Source: CAZSWR01 sp964610885
GTDB taxonomy: Bacteria > Bacteroidota > Ignavibacteria > Kapaibacteriales > UBA2268
DNA length: 12,894 bases
NCBI GenBank assembly: GCA_964610885.1
Contig: CAZSWR010000094.1
Coordinates: 1 to 12,894, forward strand
Reading direction: 5' to 3'
Part shown: piece by piece, positions 6,644 to 12,894 of the stretch
Position numbering within the stretch: position 1 is the first letter of the stretch
Layout: the number at the start of each line of letters is the position of its first letter
Notes under the pieces: generated by a model
Database searches by the model: none
Told to the model about the DNA's origin: nothing
Seen by the model: the letters and a program-made list of their open reading frames with translations, nothing else
Translations under genes and position numbers: made by a program

Positions 6644-7960
6644 ATGGCTTTGACTCGATCTCTATCAACGGGTTCCGGTGCGCTGCAAGCCCAACAGCGC
6701 AATTTCGACGTCATATCGAATAACTTGGCCAATACCAACACGACCGGTTACAAAGCAAGCAGAACGAACTTTGTCGATCAGCTTTCGCAAGTGATGAGCT
6801 ATGGCTCGTCGCCCGATGCGCAGGGCGGCACTGGCGTCGGGGGGACAAACCCCACTCAAATCGGTTTAGGTGTCGGTATTGGATCGATTACGATGAATAT
6901 GACCGAAGGAACTATTGAAACCACAGACAGACCTTTGGACATGGCGCTAAATGGCGACGGCTATTTTATCTACAACGAGAACGGACAACAAGTCTATTCA
7001 CGCGACGGAGCCGTTACGCGCGACAAAGCAGGAAATCTTGTGGACTCCAATACGGGAGCTTTCCTACAGGGCTACAACGTCCAAGTCGATGCAAATGGAA
7101 GAATCCTTAAAGATGCAGACGGAAATAATATCCTTAATAGATCAATGACCAATGTTACTGTCCCGAATAGCGTGATTTCGCCACCGCACCAAACCGAAAA
7201 CGTTACGATTAGCGGAAACCTGAATGCAGACGCGGAAACAAGCGCAACCCGACAGACAAGCATTAGCATCTATGACAACCAAGGAGCGACAAAATCGCTG
7301 AACCTGACGTTCACGAAAAGCGCAACCGCCAACGAATACACAGTTTCGGCCACGCTGAACGGCAAATCAGTCGCAATGAGCGCCACGACTGTCAAATTCA
7401 ATACAGACGGCACGCTGAACACACCGCTCAGCCTGACGATCACAGGCGCCGCACTGAACACTGCCACCGGCACCACTTCGTTCGACACGAGCAAATCCTT
7501 GGCAATCAAATTGGCCGATGCAAATTCGTTGACCAGCGGACTGACGCAATACGCAATGTCCAGCACGGCCACCCTTTCGCAACAGGACGGCTACGAGGCC
7601 GGTTCGCTGAACGACCTTTCGGTGGACAAAGAAGGCAAGATCATCGGAGCGTTCTCGAATGGCCAATCCGAAGTGCTCGGGCAGGTGGTAATTGCAAAAT
7701 TTGCCAATCCGGCCGGACTGATGAAGGAAGGCGACAACTTCTTTTCGGTCTCTCCGAACAGTGGCGCAGCGGTCATCGGTACGGCAGGCGAAATATTTCC
7801 ATCGACGAGCATACTCGGCAATGCGCTCGAAGCATCGAACGTGGACCTGACCGAAGAGTTTACTAACATGATCACCGCCCAACGCTCTTTCGAGGCAGCC
7901 TCGAGGATCGTAACGGTGAGCGACCAGTTGCTTCAGGAGACCACAAACCTGAAACGCTAG
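6644..7960 (+). CDS. flgE: Flagellar hook protein FlgE
   Basis: FlgE is the structural subunit of the hook, the flexible joint that connects the basal body to the filament. The N-terminal rod/hook signature is at residues 1-37 (ALTRSLSTGSGALQAQQRNF, then NNLANTNTTGYK). The mid-N region shows the FlgE/F/G pattern DRPLDMALNGDGYFIY and QQVYSRDGAVTRDKAGNLVD. The C-terminal coiled-coil region carries LEASNVDLTEEFTNMITAQR followed by SFEAASRIVTVSDQLLQETT. The length of 438 residues, with a large variable middle domain, fits FlgE rather than the rod proteins FlgF or FlgG. I chose ATG 6644 because GGAGGG lies 9 bases upstream; an earlier in-frame ATG at 6587 would add a non-conserved tail. I see no cysteine in the protein. 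It ends the flagellar cluster here, and the next gene is convergent. Confidence 0.95.
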   Translation: MALTRSLSTGSGALQAQQRNFDVISNNLANTNTTGYKASRTNFVDQLSQVMSYGSSPDAQGGTGVGGTNPTQIGLGVGIGSITMNMTEGTIETTDRPLDMALNGDGYFIYNENGQQVYSRDGAVTRDKAGNLVDSNTGAFLQGYNVQVDANGRILKDADGNNILNRSMTNVTVPNSVISPPHQTENVTISGNLNADAETSATRQTSISIYDNQGATKSLNLTFTKSATANEYTVSATLNGKSVAMSATTVKFNTDGTLNTPLSLTITGAALNTATGTTSFDTSKSLAIKLADANSLTSGLTQYAMSSTATLSQQDGYEAGSLNDLSVDKEGKIIGAFSNGQSEVLGQVVIAKFANPAGLMKEGDNFFSVSPNSGAAVIGTAGEIFPSTSILGNALEASNVDLTEEFTNMITAQRSFEAASRIVTVSDQLLQETTNLKR

Positions 7961-7961
7961 A

Positions 7962-8009
7962 CTGATTAGTTAATTAGCTGATTAGCTGATGTGATAATGT
8001 GATGATTAC
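7962..8009. repeat. Degenerate 8-nt tandem repeat, left edge of the hairpin cluster
   Basis: Directly after the flgE stop the bases can be phased as CTGATTAG, TTAATTAG, CTGATTAG, CTGATGTG, ATAATGTG, ATGATTAC. Related 8-nt units occur in opposite orientation at 8297-8320. Confidence 0.6.
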
Positions 8010-8039
8010 TCGTAGGACGACTGTAAGTCGAGCTACGAG
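8009..8039. repeat. Nested palindrome after flgE
   Basis: CTCGTAG (8009-8015) pairs with CTACGAG (8033-8039), and inside it CGACT (8018-8022) pairs with AGTCG (8026-8030). The two stems are separated by opposed GA and AG dinucleotides. An A6 run follows on the plus strand, so it is not a plus-strand intrinsic terminator. Confidence 0.55.
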
Positions 8040-8065
8040 AAAAAACTACCACTTGCGTATAAACC

Positions 8066-8098
8066 AGACATGCCACACCTCGGAGATGTGGCATGTCT
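8066..8098 (+). terminator. Strong 12-bp hairpin, probable terminator of the flagellar operon
   Basis: AGACATGCCACA (8066-8077) pairs perfectly with TGTGGCATGTCT (8087-8098) around a 9-nt loop, followed by the T-rich TCGTTTAC. It lies between the convergent flgE and peptidase genes and could also work in the other direction. The T tract is interrupted, so termination is probable rather than certain. Confidence 0.5.
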
Positions 8099-8132
8099 TC
8101 GTTTACATACATTCTTTTTCACCTCCCCGTCA

Positions 8133-8165
8133 CTCGAGAGGCTCACGAAGTCCACGCCTCTCGAG
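8133..8165. repeat. Palindrome with 10-bp stem
   Basis: CTCGAGAGGC (8133-8142) pairs with GCCTCTCGAG (8156-8165) across a 13-nt loop. A further CGT/ACG pairing at the base (8128-8130 with 8166-8168) is possible past a 2-nt bulge. Confidence 0.6.
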
Positions 8166-8181
8166 ACGTGGTTATTCATGT

Positions 8182-8200
8182 TCAACCCCTTCGGGGTTGA
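8182..8200. repeat. Short tight palindrome
   Basis: TCAACCCC (8182-8189) and GGGGTTGA (8193-8200) form an 8-bp stem with a 3-nt TTC loop. It is flanked by ATTCAT and TTCATT. The form resembles dispersed REP-type repeats. Confidence 0.55.
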
Positions 8201-8259
8201 TTCATTATCAAATAAAAAGGAGAGGTTCGGAACCCGCCTCTACACCTTCTCAAGTAGAA

Positions 8260-8296
8260 AGTTGCAAGTAGAAGAGTTGACTTGCTACTTGCAACT
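8260..8296 (-). terminator. 12-bp hairpin, probable terminator of the S46 peptidase gene
   Basis: AGTTGCAAGTAG (8260-8271) pairs perfectly with CTACTTGCAACT (8285-8296) around a 13-nt loop. Read on the minus strand it lies about 25 bases past the peptidase stop and is followed by TTCTACTT. The T tract is weak. CAAGTAGA also occurs as a direct repeat at 8251-8258 and 8265-8272. Confidence 0.45.
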
Positions 8297-8320
8297 ATCA
8301 TCAGCACATCAGCACATCAA
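8297..8320. repeat. Degenerate 8-nt repeat, right edge of the hairpin cluster, inverted relative to the left edge
   Basis: On the minus strand the bases can be phased as GTTGATGT, GCTGATGT, GCTGATGA, ending directly at the peptidase stop codon. The units match the CTGATGTG-type units at 7962-8009 in inverted orientation. Confidence 0.5.
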
Positions 8321-10381
8321 CTATTTACCTTCGATTTCGTCGGCTAGGTGTTTGGCCGGATAGATCGTGCGGAGAGCTGTCATGATGAACGCCGGATGCA
8401 CTGCCAGCGTGCGATTGCTCTCGCCGTCGTAGATGAAATCGCCGAGCAAACTCTCGATATTGCCATCGAAAACCAATCCAATCAATTCGCCTTCGCGGCT
8501 GATCATAGGCGAACCGGAATTGCCACCGACCACATCGTTCGAGGCAACAAAGTTGACAGGCGTCGAAAGGTCGATCGAAGACATTTTCGAGGAAAGGCTG
8601 TTCGGAATGATGAAATCGCCCACATTTCCGAACGAAGCCGAACGGTCAAAGAGGCCGTAGAGAGTTGTTTTATATGGCGCAATTGTCCCGTTCATTTTGT
8701 ATCCCTTAGCGGCGCCATAGCTAAGGCGGAAAGTGAAAGTGGCGTCGGGATAGAGATTCTTTCCATATACTGCGAAGCGGGCCTTTGCAATTCTCTGGGA
8801 AGCGGCCGAAATCTGGGATTCGTATTCTTTCTTGAACTCCTCGGAATGCGCGTTGATCAGCGGTTTCATTTCGATTGCTTTGCGCAGCATTGGGTCGTCC
8901 GATCCGAGAATGGCATCGGCGCCGCCTTCGATAAGTTTTTTACGGAATTCGGGGTCGTCCAGTTTGGTGCCGCCGATTATTTCTTTGGCCAACGCTTCGG
9001 GAGTTTTGCCGGCGAGAAGTTTCGCCAAGAACTCGTCATTCTTGCCAACTTCTTTCAGCGCCAGGTTCAGCATTCCGCTCATTGTTGCGATTTCGAGATC
9101 TTTATAGATCGGAGCGGGCGAGAGCAAGTAGAATTTCAGCTCTTCAAGCTCGAAATCGTGGAAACCGGCTTTCCTTTCGTCGTCTGGTTTCGCAATTTCG
9201 TTTGCATACTCGGCCATTGTCTGCGCAATCGATGCCAGCCCGGAGTACATATTATATGAAAGTGAATTTCTTTTCAAGTTAGCTTTTTGCTTTTCGAGCA
9301 GTTCTTCGATGTCTTTCCATACGCTACCGAATTCTTTTTGCAGTTCGGGATTGGCGGCCACGAGGCGCATGAACTCTTGTTCTTCGGCTTTCTTCCGGTT
9401 CAGGATTTGTTCGTTGAGCAAACCTTGGTACGCGCCGGCGCGGGCCTTGCGGGAGTTCTCGAGCATCATTATTTCGTCCAAGGCGCGGCGACGCTGTTCT
9501 TCGCCCAGTTTGGAGTATTCGCGGGCGATTCGTATGCGTTCGTCAATTATTTTGAGCGACAGCGGAGACGAGAAATCGCGAGAGTAGATCAGTTGGGCGT
9601 ACGTGCTCGAGCGGCGCGTGTGGCCGGGATTGCCCATCACGATCGTAAGGTCGTTTTCCTTTGGCCCAGCCAGATTCCACTTCAAGAAGTTAGCCGAATT
9701 GAGCGGTTTCCCGTTTTCATAGACCCTGAAAAGCGTGAAATCCAAGTTCCAGCGTGGGAATGTGAAATTGTCGTAATCCCCACCGAAATACGCCAGGGCG
9801 CGTTCGGGCGCCATAACCAAGCGGACGTCAGTATATTTTTTGTATTTGTATAGCCAGTATTCGCCTCCGTTATAGAGGTTGACAACGTCGGCGCGTTGCG
9901 ATTCGTCGCCGGCATTTTCGTGTTCGATTTTGCCGATCATTTCGCGACGAGCCTTTAGCGCTTCGGATTTGTCCATTTCCTTCGTTGCTGCGCCAATAAC
10001 CCTATCGGTAACGTTTTCCATAGAAATAAGCACGTTCACCTCGAGGTCTGGGCATTTGATTTCCTGATCGCGAGTGGCAGCGACAAAGCCGTTTTCCGCA
10101 TAATTATGCTCGGGCGAGCTTAGCTTTTGCAATTGGTCGAAGGCCACGTGGTGGTTCGTCAGGACCAAACCGTCCTTGGAGGCAAACGAACCGCTTCCAC
10201 CGTTCATAAACCTGACGCACGAAAGCCGCGCATGGTCCAACCACTCCTGCGATGGAGCGAAATTATACTTTTCTTTCATTTGTTTCGTCGGCGGATTGTC
10301 CAATGTCCACATTCCCTCATCGGCCCACAAGTTGGCGGCGAAGGCCAGGGCGAGTAATGCGGCAAAAACCATTCTTTTCAT
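8321..10381 (-). CDS. S46-family serine dipeptidyl-peptidase (DPP7-like)
   Basis: Enzymes of MEROPS family S46 remove dipeptides from the N-terminus of oligopeptides in the periplasm and are typical of asaccharolytic, peptide-using bacteria. The 686 residues begin with a signal peptide (1-20, cleavage after NLWA) followed by the family's mature start DEGMWTLDNPP. The catalytic His lies in DGLVLTNHHVAFDQ (His77/His78), the likely Asp is Asp214 in NLDFTLFRVYENGKP, and Ser622 lies in GGNSGSP. The residue 18 after the catalytic Ser is Gly640 (in FDGN); from memory, DPP7 has Gly here and the acid-specific DPP11 has Arg, so a preference for hydrophobic P1 residues is inferred. The start is supported by GAGGTGA 3 bases before ATG. 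The gene stands alone, convergent to flgE and divergent from the OsmC-like gene. Confidence 0.95.
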   Translation of the reverse strand: MKRMVFAALLALAFAANLWADEGMWTLDNPPTKQMKEKYNFAPSQEWLDHARLSCVRFMNGGSGSFASKDGLVLTNHHVAFDQLQKLSSPEHNYAENGFVAATRDQEIKCPDLEVNVLISMENVTDRVIGAATKEMDKSEALKARREMIGKIEHENAGDESQRADVVNLYNGGEYWLYKYKKYTDVRLVMAPERALAYFGGDYDNFTFPRWNLDFTLFRVYENGKPLNSANFLKWNLAGPKENDLTIVMGNPGHTRRSSTYAQLIYSRDFSSPLSLKIIDERIRIAREYSKLGEEQRRRALDEIMMLENSRKARAGAYQGLLNEQILNRKKAEEQEFMRLVAANPELQKEFGSVWKDIEELLEKQKANLKRNSLSYNMYSGLASIAQTMAEYANEIAKPDDERKAGFHDFELEELKFYLLSPAPIYKDLEIATMSGMLNLALKEVGKNDEFLAKLLAGKTPEALAKEIIGGTKLDDPEFRKKLIEGGADAILGSDDPMLRKAIEMKPLINAHSEEFKKEYESQISAASQRIAKARFAVYGKNLYPDATFTFRLSYGAAKGYKMNGTIAPYKTTLYGLFDRSASFGNVGDFIIPNSLSSKMSSIDLSTPVNFVASNDVVGGNSGSPMISREGELIGLVFDGNIESLLGDFIYDGESNRTLAVHPAFIMTALRTIYPAKHLADEIEGK

Positions 10382-10540
10382 AAATCACCTCATACTTAAT
10401 AAATCTTTTATGTGATATAACGAATAAACTCGTTAATCATTTCCATAGAGTTAGAGGCTTTAAGCAATTTTTAGTTTCAACTTAAATCCACTTAGAGAAA
10501 AATCAATATGTAACATTTCGGATACATCGGATCACATACT

Positions 10541-10566
10541 ATCGAAATGAGAAATAATATTTCGAT
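10541..10566. promoter_or_regulatory. Candidate operator: 8-bp inverted repeat
   Basis: ATCGAAAT (10541-10548) and ATTTCGAT (10559-10566) are exact inverted copies with 10 bases between them, so their centres lie 18 bases apart. That spacing suits a dimeric DNA-binding regulator in this divergent promoter region. This is inference from symmetry only. Confidence 0.35.
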
Positions 10567-10612
10567 TTTGGTAATTTATTATGCCATCATCGTCAAATTC
10601 TTCTATTTCATT

Positions 10613-10624
10613 CTGTTGCAACAG
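10613..10624. promoter_or_regulatory. Candidate operator: perfect 12-bp palindrome upstream of the OsmC-like gene
   Basis: CTGTTGCAACAG is a gap-free palindrome that starts 89 bases before the OsmC-like ATG. Its size and place suit a repressor or activator site, but it could be chance. Confidence 0.3.
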
Positions 10625-10701
10625 CATTTGTTTATTAATAGTGTTTCCGAAATATACTTTCGGCCAGTATCGTAGTTTTCTATCACCATTTTGGATTGAA
10701 T

Positions 10702-11223
10702 ATGAAAATATCCGCCATTCCTCTACTATTCTTGCTCTCTGTTCTCAATATTTGCAATGCAGAAGACAATCCCACATCGAACAACAAGCCGATCTATTCG
10801 GTGAAAGCAGAAGTTAAAGAAATACGAAACCGCACTTTGGAGTGCAAAGTCAGGAACCATACCGTACTGATCGACCAACCGGAGAGCTTCGGTGCGGACG
10901 ACAAGGCCCCCACCCCGCCCGAGATGCTCGCCATTTCGCTCGGAGGGTGCGTGGCCTCCACCATGCAATTCGTGGCCGCTCAGAGGAAAATCGAAGTGAA
11001 GGACATCCGCGTCGTCGTGGAGGGCGATATCGACTACACCACAGCCTTGGGCATGTGTTGCTCCGACCGCAGCGGCTTTAGCGGTTTCAAGATCAAAATC
11101 AGTTTCGATTCGAAATTGACCGACAAAGAAAAAACTGAGTTTATTGATAATGTGTTCAAAATCGGAGCCGTGATTGATAACATCATTAACACAACTCCAG
11201 TAAAATATGAAATAACCAAATAA
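10702..11223 (+). CDS. Exported OsmC-like protein with a non-standard cysteine set
   Basis: OsmC-family proteins are thiol peroxidases that reduce organic hydroperoxides with two cysteines. This one has 173 residues. Residues 1-20 form a signal peptide (MKISAIPLLFLLSVLNICNA), unusual because most OsmC proteins are cytosolic. The family core follows: TPPEMLAISLGGCVASTM (71-88) with the first Cys83 and the conserved Glu74. Where the family has its second Cys before the C-terminal helix, this protein reads FKIGAVIDNI, with Gly155 in the Cys place. Instead it has an adjacent pair, Cys119-Cys120, in GMCCSDRSGF. I chose ATG 10702; the ribosome binding site is weak (GGA 6 bases upstream). The next gene starts 12 bases later, so they are probably one operon. 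The fold is confident; peroxidase activity is not assured. Confidence 0.85.
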   Translation: MKISAIPLLFLLSVLNICNAEDNPTSNNKPIYSVKAEVKEIRNRTLECKVRNHTVLIDQPESFGADDKAPTPPEMLAISLGGCVASTMQFVAAQRKIEVKDIRVVVEGDIDYTTALGMCCSDRSGFSGFKIKISFDSKLTDKEKTEFIDNVFKIGAVIDNIINTTPVKYEITK

Positions 11224-11235
11224 CCGGGTGCAAAT

Positions 11236-12027
11236 ATGTACGAGAATAAGCTTAAATCCTTAGCCGTAATCGCGCTTTATGCCTTCATGCTTTGCTATGC
11301 AACTTCTTCTGCCCTATCGTGTTCGCCCGCGGTCGATAGCAGTTTTGTATTGAACGGGACGACTGTTCGGACGTTCCCCGATGGCCTTTTCGGGTCGAAT
11401 TGCTACGTGGTGCACAACGACGGCGAAGCGGTCATCATCGATGCAGGAGTGGACCCGTCTCCTGTGGCCGAATATATTTTTTCGAAGAAACTTTACGTCA
11501 AAGCAATTATTCTGACACATACACACGTTGACCATGCGGTGATGGCGCCCAACATGGCTGAGCTTTTCGAGGCACCCATAGTGGTTCATGCTCTCGATAC
11601 TAACCATTTGCATTATTACACAAAAGAGGTCATCAACGACTTGTTGAACAATGGAGGCCTGCCGGAATCGTACCTGCCACAGCTAAAAAAGTACGTTAAT
11701 ATGAAATTTGATATTATTATTTCCAACGATACAGACATCAGGGTCGGCCGGGAGCACGTCAAAATCAAGCACACGCCTGGGCATTCGGCGGGATCCGAGT
11801 GCGTGTTAGTGGGCGACTCCATGCTTTTCTCGGGAGATATATTTGTATTTGAAAGTTTGGGCAATGCCGGATTCGACACAGGAGACGAGAACGAGTTCAA
11901 ACGCACGCTCGAAAATTTTATACTCAAGAATAGCGATGCGATCAATGTTTTCCAAGGTCATGGCAAGCGAATAGTGCTCTCGGACATGAAGGCGTTAATA
12001 AGCCAGAGAATTTCAAAATCCGAATAA
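11236..12027 (+). CDS. Exported metallo-beta-lactamase-fold hydrolase (glyoxalase II-like)
   Basis: This 263-residue protein is a two-metal hydrolase of the glyoxalase II/ETHE1-like branch of the metallo-beta-lactamase fold. Metal ligands are complete: THTHVDH (94-100, giving His95, His97, Asp99 and His100), His183 in HTPGHSAGS, Asp201 in SGDIF, and His242 in FQGHGKR. A hydrophobic N-terminus (LKSLAVIALYAFMLCYATSS) followed by ALSC suggests export, either with normal cleavage or as a lipoprotein at Cys29. DGLFGSNCYVVHNDGEAVII (49-68) is the usual first strand pair. The gene lies 12 bases after the OsmC-like gene with only a weak ribosome binding site, suggesting coupling. The substrate cannot be read from sequence; a thioester or persulfide is suggested by the family branch and the thiol-related neighbour. 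A terminator follows at 12174-12209. Confidence 0.88.
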   Translation: MYENKLKSLAVIALYAFMLCYATSSALSCSPAVDSSFVLNGTTVRTFPDGLFGSNCYVVHNDGEAVIIDAGVDPSPVAEYIFSKKLYVKAIILTHTHVDHAVMAPNMAELFEAPIVVHALDTNHLHYYTKEVINDLLNNGGLPESYLPQLKKYVNMKFDIIISNDTDIRVGREHVKIKHTPGHSAGSECVLVGDSMLFSGDIFVFESLGNAGFDTGDENEFKRTLENFILKNSDAINVFQGHGKRIVLSDMKALISQRISKSE

Positions 12028-12097
12028 TCATATTATATACATCTTCTTTTTATCAATTACGATTCATTTTATCACCAACGAACAACCCGAGGCGATA

Positions 12098-12123
12098 GGG
12101 GGCACTGTACGCGAAGTGCCCCC
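12098..12123. repeat. GC-rich hairpin with 9-bp stem
   Basis: GGGGGCACT (12098-12106) pairs with AGTGCCCCC (12115-12123) around an 8-nt loop, 70 bases after the hydrolase stop. No T tract follows, so it may instead stabilise the transcript 3' end. Confidence 0.5.
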
Positions 12124-12173
12124 ATCCAACGCGCACATCGAGAGGCAATTGATTAGCGCGATTATATCGTTGT

Positions 12174-12209
12174 AACACCAATTATTTCGGTAACAATTGG
12201 CGTTTTTTT
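12174..12209 (+). terminator. Intrinsic terminator after the OsmC-like/hydrolase operon
   Basis: AACACCAATT (12174-12183) pairs with AATTGGCGTT (12195-12204) with a single A-C mismatch, and the right arm runs directly into seven T's (12203-12209). It isolates the following redox gene from the upstream pair. Confidence 0.65.
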
Positions 12210-12249
12210 GCGTTATTGATACTGTTGGTTTTTCAAAAAAGGAGATAAT

Positions 12250-12705
12250 ATGAATCTTAAAGCTTATGCAGGTGATTTATTCCTTTCCGGTTTTAACTGC
12301 GCACAGGCCGTCGCCGGGGCTTTTGCCGACACGATGAACGCTGAGGAAAACACTTTATTTCGCGCCGCAGCGGGTTTCGGTGCCGGAATTGGCCGAATGC
12401 AACACACATGCGGAGCCGTCTCGGGCGCGCTTATCGTCATTGGTTTGCGTTTCGGGCGCGGCTCGGAGGACGACCCAGTCGAAATGAAAGAAACTACATA
12501 CAACAAGGCCAAGGAATTTGTAACGCGCTTCGAGGAGCGAATGGGGTCTATTGTATGCCTGGATTTGGTCGATGGCATTCGCACAAGCACGCCCGAAGGC
12601 CGCGCAGAATTCATCGAAAAAAAATATCCCGAAAAGGTATGCGCTCCGGCTGTCGTTTCCGCCATAGAAATATTGGAAAATATGCTCGCTGAAGCCGGAA
12701 AGTAG
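12250..12705 (+). CDS. C_GCAxxG_C_C family putative redox protein
   Basis: This 151-residue cytosolic protein belongs to the C_GCAxxG_C_C family (TIGR01909, PF09719), small proteins thought to be redox-active because of spaced conserved cysteines; their substrate is not known. All four landmarks are present: Cys17 in GFNCAQAV, Cys54 in HTCGAVSGALIVIGL, Cys103 in SIVCLDLVDG and Cys131 in VCAPAVVSAIEIL. Length is typical. The start is fixed by AAGGAGA ending 4 bases before ATG 12250. No signal peptide or membrane segment is visible. A terminator 40 bases upstream and its own strong ribosome binding site suggest separate transcription from the OsmC-like and hydrolase genes, although all three share a thiol theme. 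Terminator-like hairpins follow it. Confidence 0.92.
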   Translation: MNLKAYAGDLFLSGFNCAQAVAGAFADTMNAEENTLFRAAAGFGAGIGRMQHTCGAVSGALIVIGLRFGRGSEDDPVEMKETTYNKAKEFVTRFEERMGSIVCLDLVDGIRTSTPEGRAEFIEKKYPEKVCAPAVVSAIEILENMLAEAGK

Positions 12706-12744
12706 GCTTATATCATTTACTATTTGAATTCGGGTGTATTTGTC

Positions 12745-12778
12745 ATTCCCTCGAGAAGGCGGGAATCTCCTATTTTTT
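12745..12778 (+). terminator. Terminator-like palindrome resembling dispersed ATTCCC...GGGAAT repeats
   Basis: ATTCCC (12745-12750) and GGGAAT (12761-12766) flank 10 bases, followed by CTCCTA and six T's (12773-12778). The stem is short but could terminate the redox gene. The core also resembles the ATTCCC-N8-GGGAAT (dRS3-type) repeats known from Neisseria, though the spacer here is 10. Confidence 0.5.
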
Positions 12779-12854
12779 CTGTTTGTTACTTATTTCTCAA
12801 AGCGAATAATTATTCTTCCGTCACCCAGGAGATGATATTATCCCCCCCCAAACG

Positions 12855-12890
12855 CAGACTGCCCGGCTACGAGTGCCGGGCAGTCTGTTT
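12855..12890 (+). terminator. Strong 13-bp hairpin terminator at the right edge
   Basis: CAGACTGCCCGGC (12855-12867) pairs perfectly with GCCGGGCAGTCTG (12875-12887) around a 7-nt loop, followed by TTTGATT. It is the most stable hairpin in the window. It could end the redox gene transcript or that of a convergent gene beyond the edge. An eight-C run (12842-12849) precedes it. Confidence 0.65.
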
Positions 12891-12894
12891 GATT

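Larger units (their letters stand above)
10382..10701. promoter_or_regulatory. Divergent intergenic region between the S46 and OsmC-like genes
   Basis: About 320 AT-rich bases should carry the promoters of both genes. I see no convincing -35/-10 pair or Bacteroidota-type -33/-7 pair. Near the peptidase start, AACGA and TCGTT form a short inverted repeat (10419-10434). Two better palindromes are listed separately. CGGAT occurs twice, 9 bases apart (10519-10532). No protein is likely here. Confidence 0.5.

Noticed and set aside
7367..7882. 171-codon open frame on the minus strand
   Set aside because: It is antisense to flgE, with a composition driven by flgE codon use and no domain.
7999..8363. 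Two overlapping plus-strand frames between flgE and the peptidase
   Set aside because: Both run through the palindrome array and have no ribosome binding site or domain.
8348..9259. 303-codon open frame on the plus strand
   Set aside because: It lies wholly antisense to the well-supported S46 peptidase gene and has no recognisable domain. Other long plus-strand frames in 8432-10415 are rejected for the same reason.
10581..10817. 78-codon frame overlapping the OsmC-like start
   Set aside because: It lies in a different frame from the clear OsmC-like gene, with no domain or credible start.

Overview
The window looks like a piece of chromosome from a flagellated Gram-negative bacterium, most likely in the Bacteroidota/Chlorobiota side of the tree (Ignavibacteria- or Kapabacteria-like). 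The basis is the mix of an S46-family dipeptidyl-peptidase, lipoproteins with loose lipoboxes, an outer-membrane-type barrel and a hook gene cluster. This placement is inference; no rRNA or marker gene is present. No tRNA, rRNA, CRISPR array, transposase or phage gene was seen.

Region 1 (1-3162) is a three-gene operon. It holds the end of an ECF sigma factor gene whose start lies off the left edge, an overlapping gene for a membrane protein that looks like its anti-sigma partner, and a probable lipoprotein with a TolB/WD40-like propeller. The putative anti-sigma protein is unusual: a short cytosolic helical domain, one membrane helix, a long disordered linker and a C-terminal half resembling an outer-membrane beta-barrel. 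The operon is closed by hairpins and a good intrinsic terminator.

Region 2 (3163-7960) is a flagellar hook cluster in a conserved order: fliK (hook-length ruler), a possible 37-residue ORF, flgD (hook cap), a TIGR02530-type flagellar operon protein, and flgE (hook). Between the last two lies about 450 bases that probably encode no protein but contain at least four good hairpins, one with a UNCG-type loop just before flgE.

Region 3 (7961-8320) separates the convergent flgE and peptidase genes. It is packed with five clear palindromes and one weaker hairpin, and is edged by degenerate 8-nt tandem repeats in opposite orientation. It looks like a mosaic of dispersed repeats that also supplies the terminators.

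Region 4 (8321-10381, minus strand) is an exported S46 serine dipeptidyl-peptidase with a DPP7-like specificity residue. A 320-base divergent intergenic region with two candidate operator palindromes separates it from region 5.

Region 5 (10702-12894) holds genes with a thiol/redox flavour: an OsmC-like protein and a metallo-beta-lactamase-fold hydrolase, adjacent and both apparently exported, then a terminator, then a separate C_GCAxxG_C_C-family redox protein followed by two further terminator-like hairpins. The OsmC-like protein keeps the first family cysteine but has Gly where the second is expected, and carries a Cys-Cys pair elsewhere.
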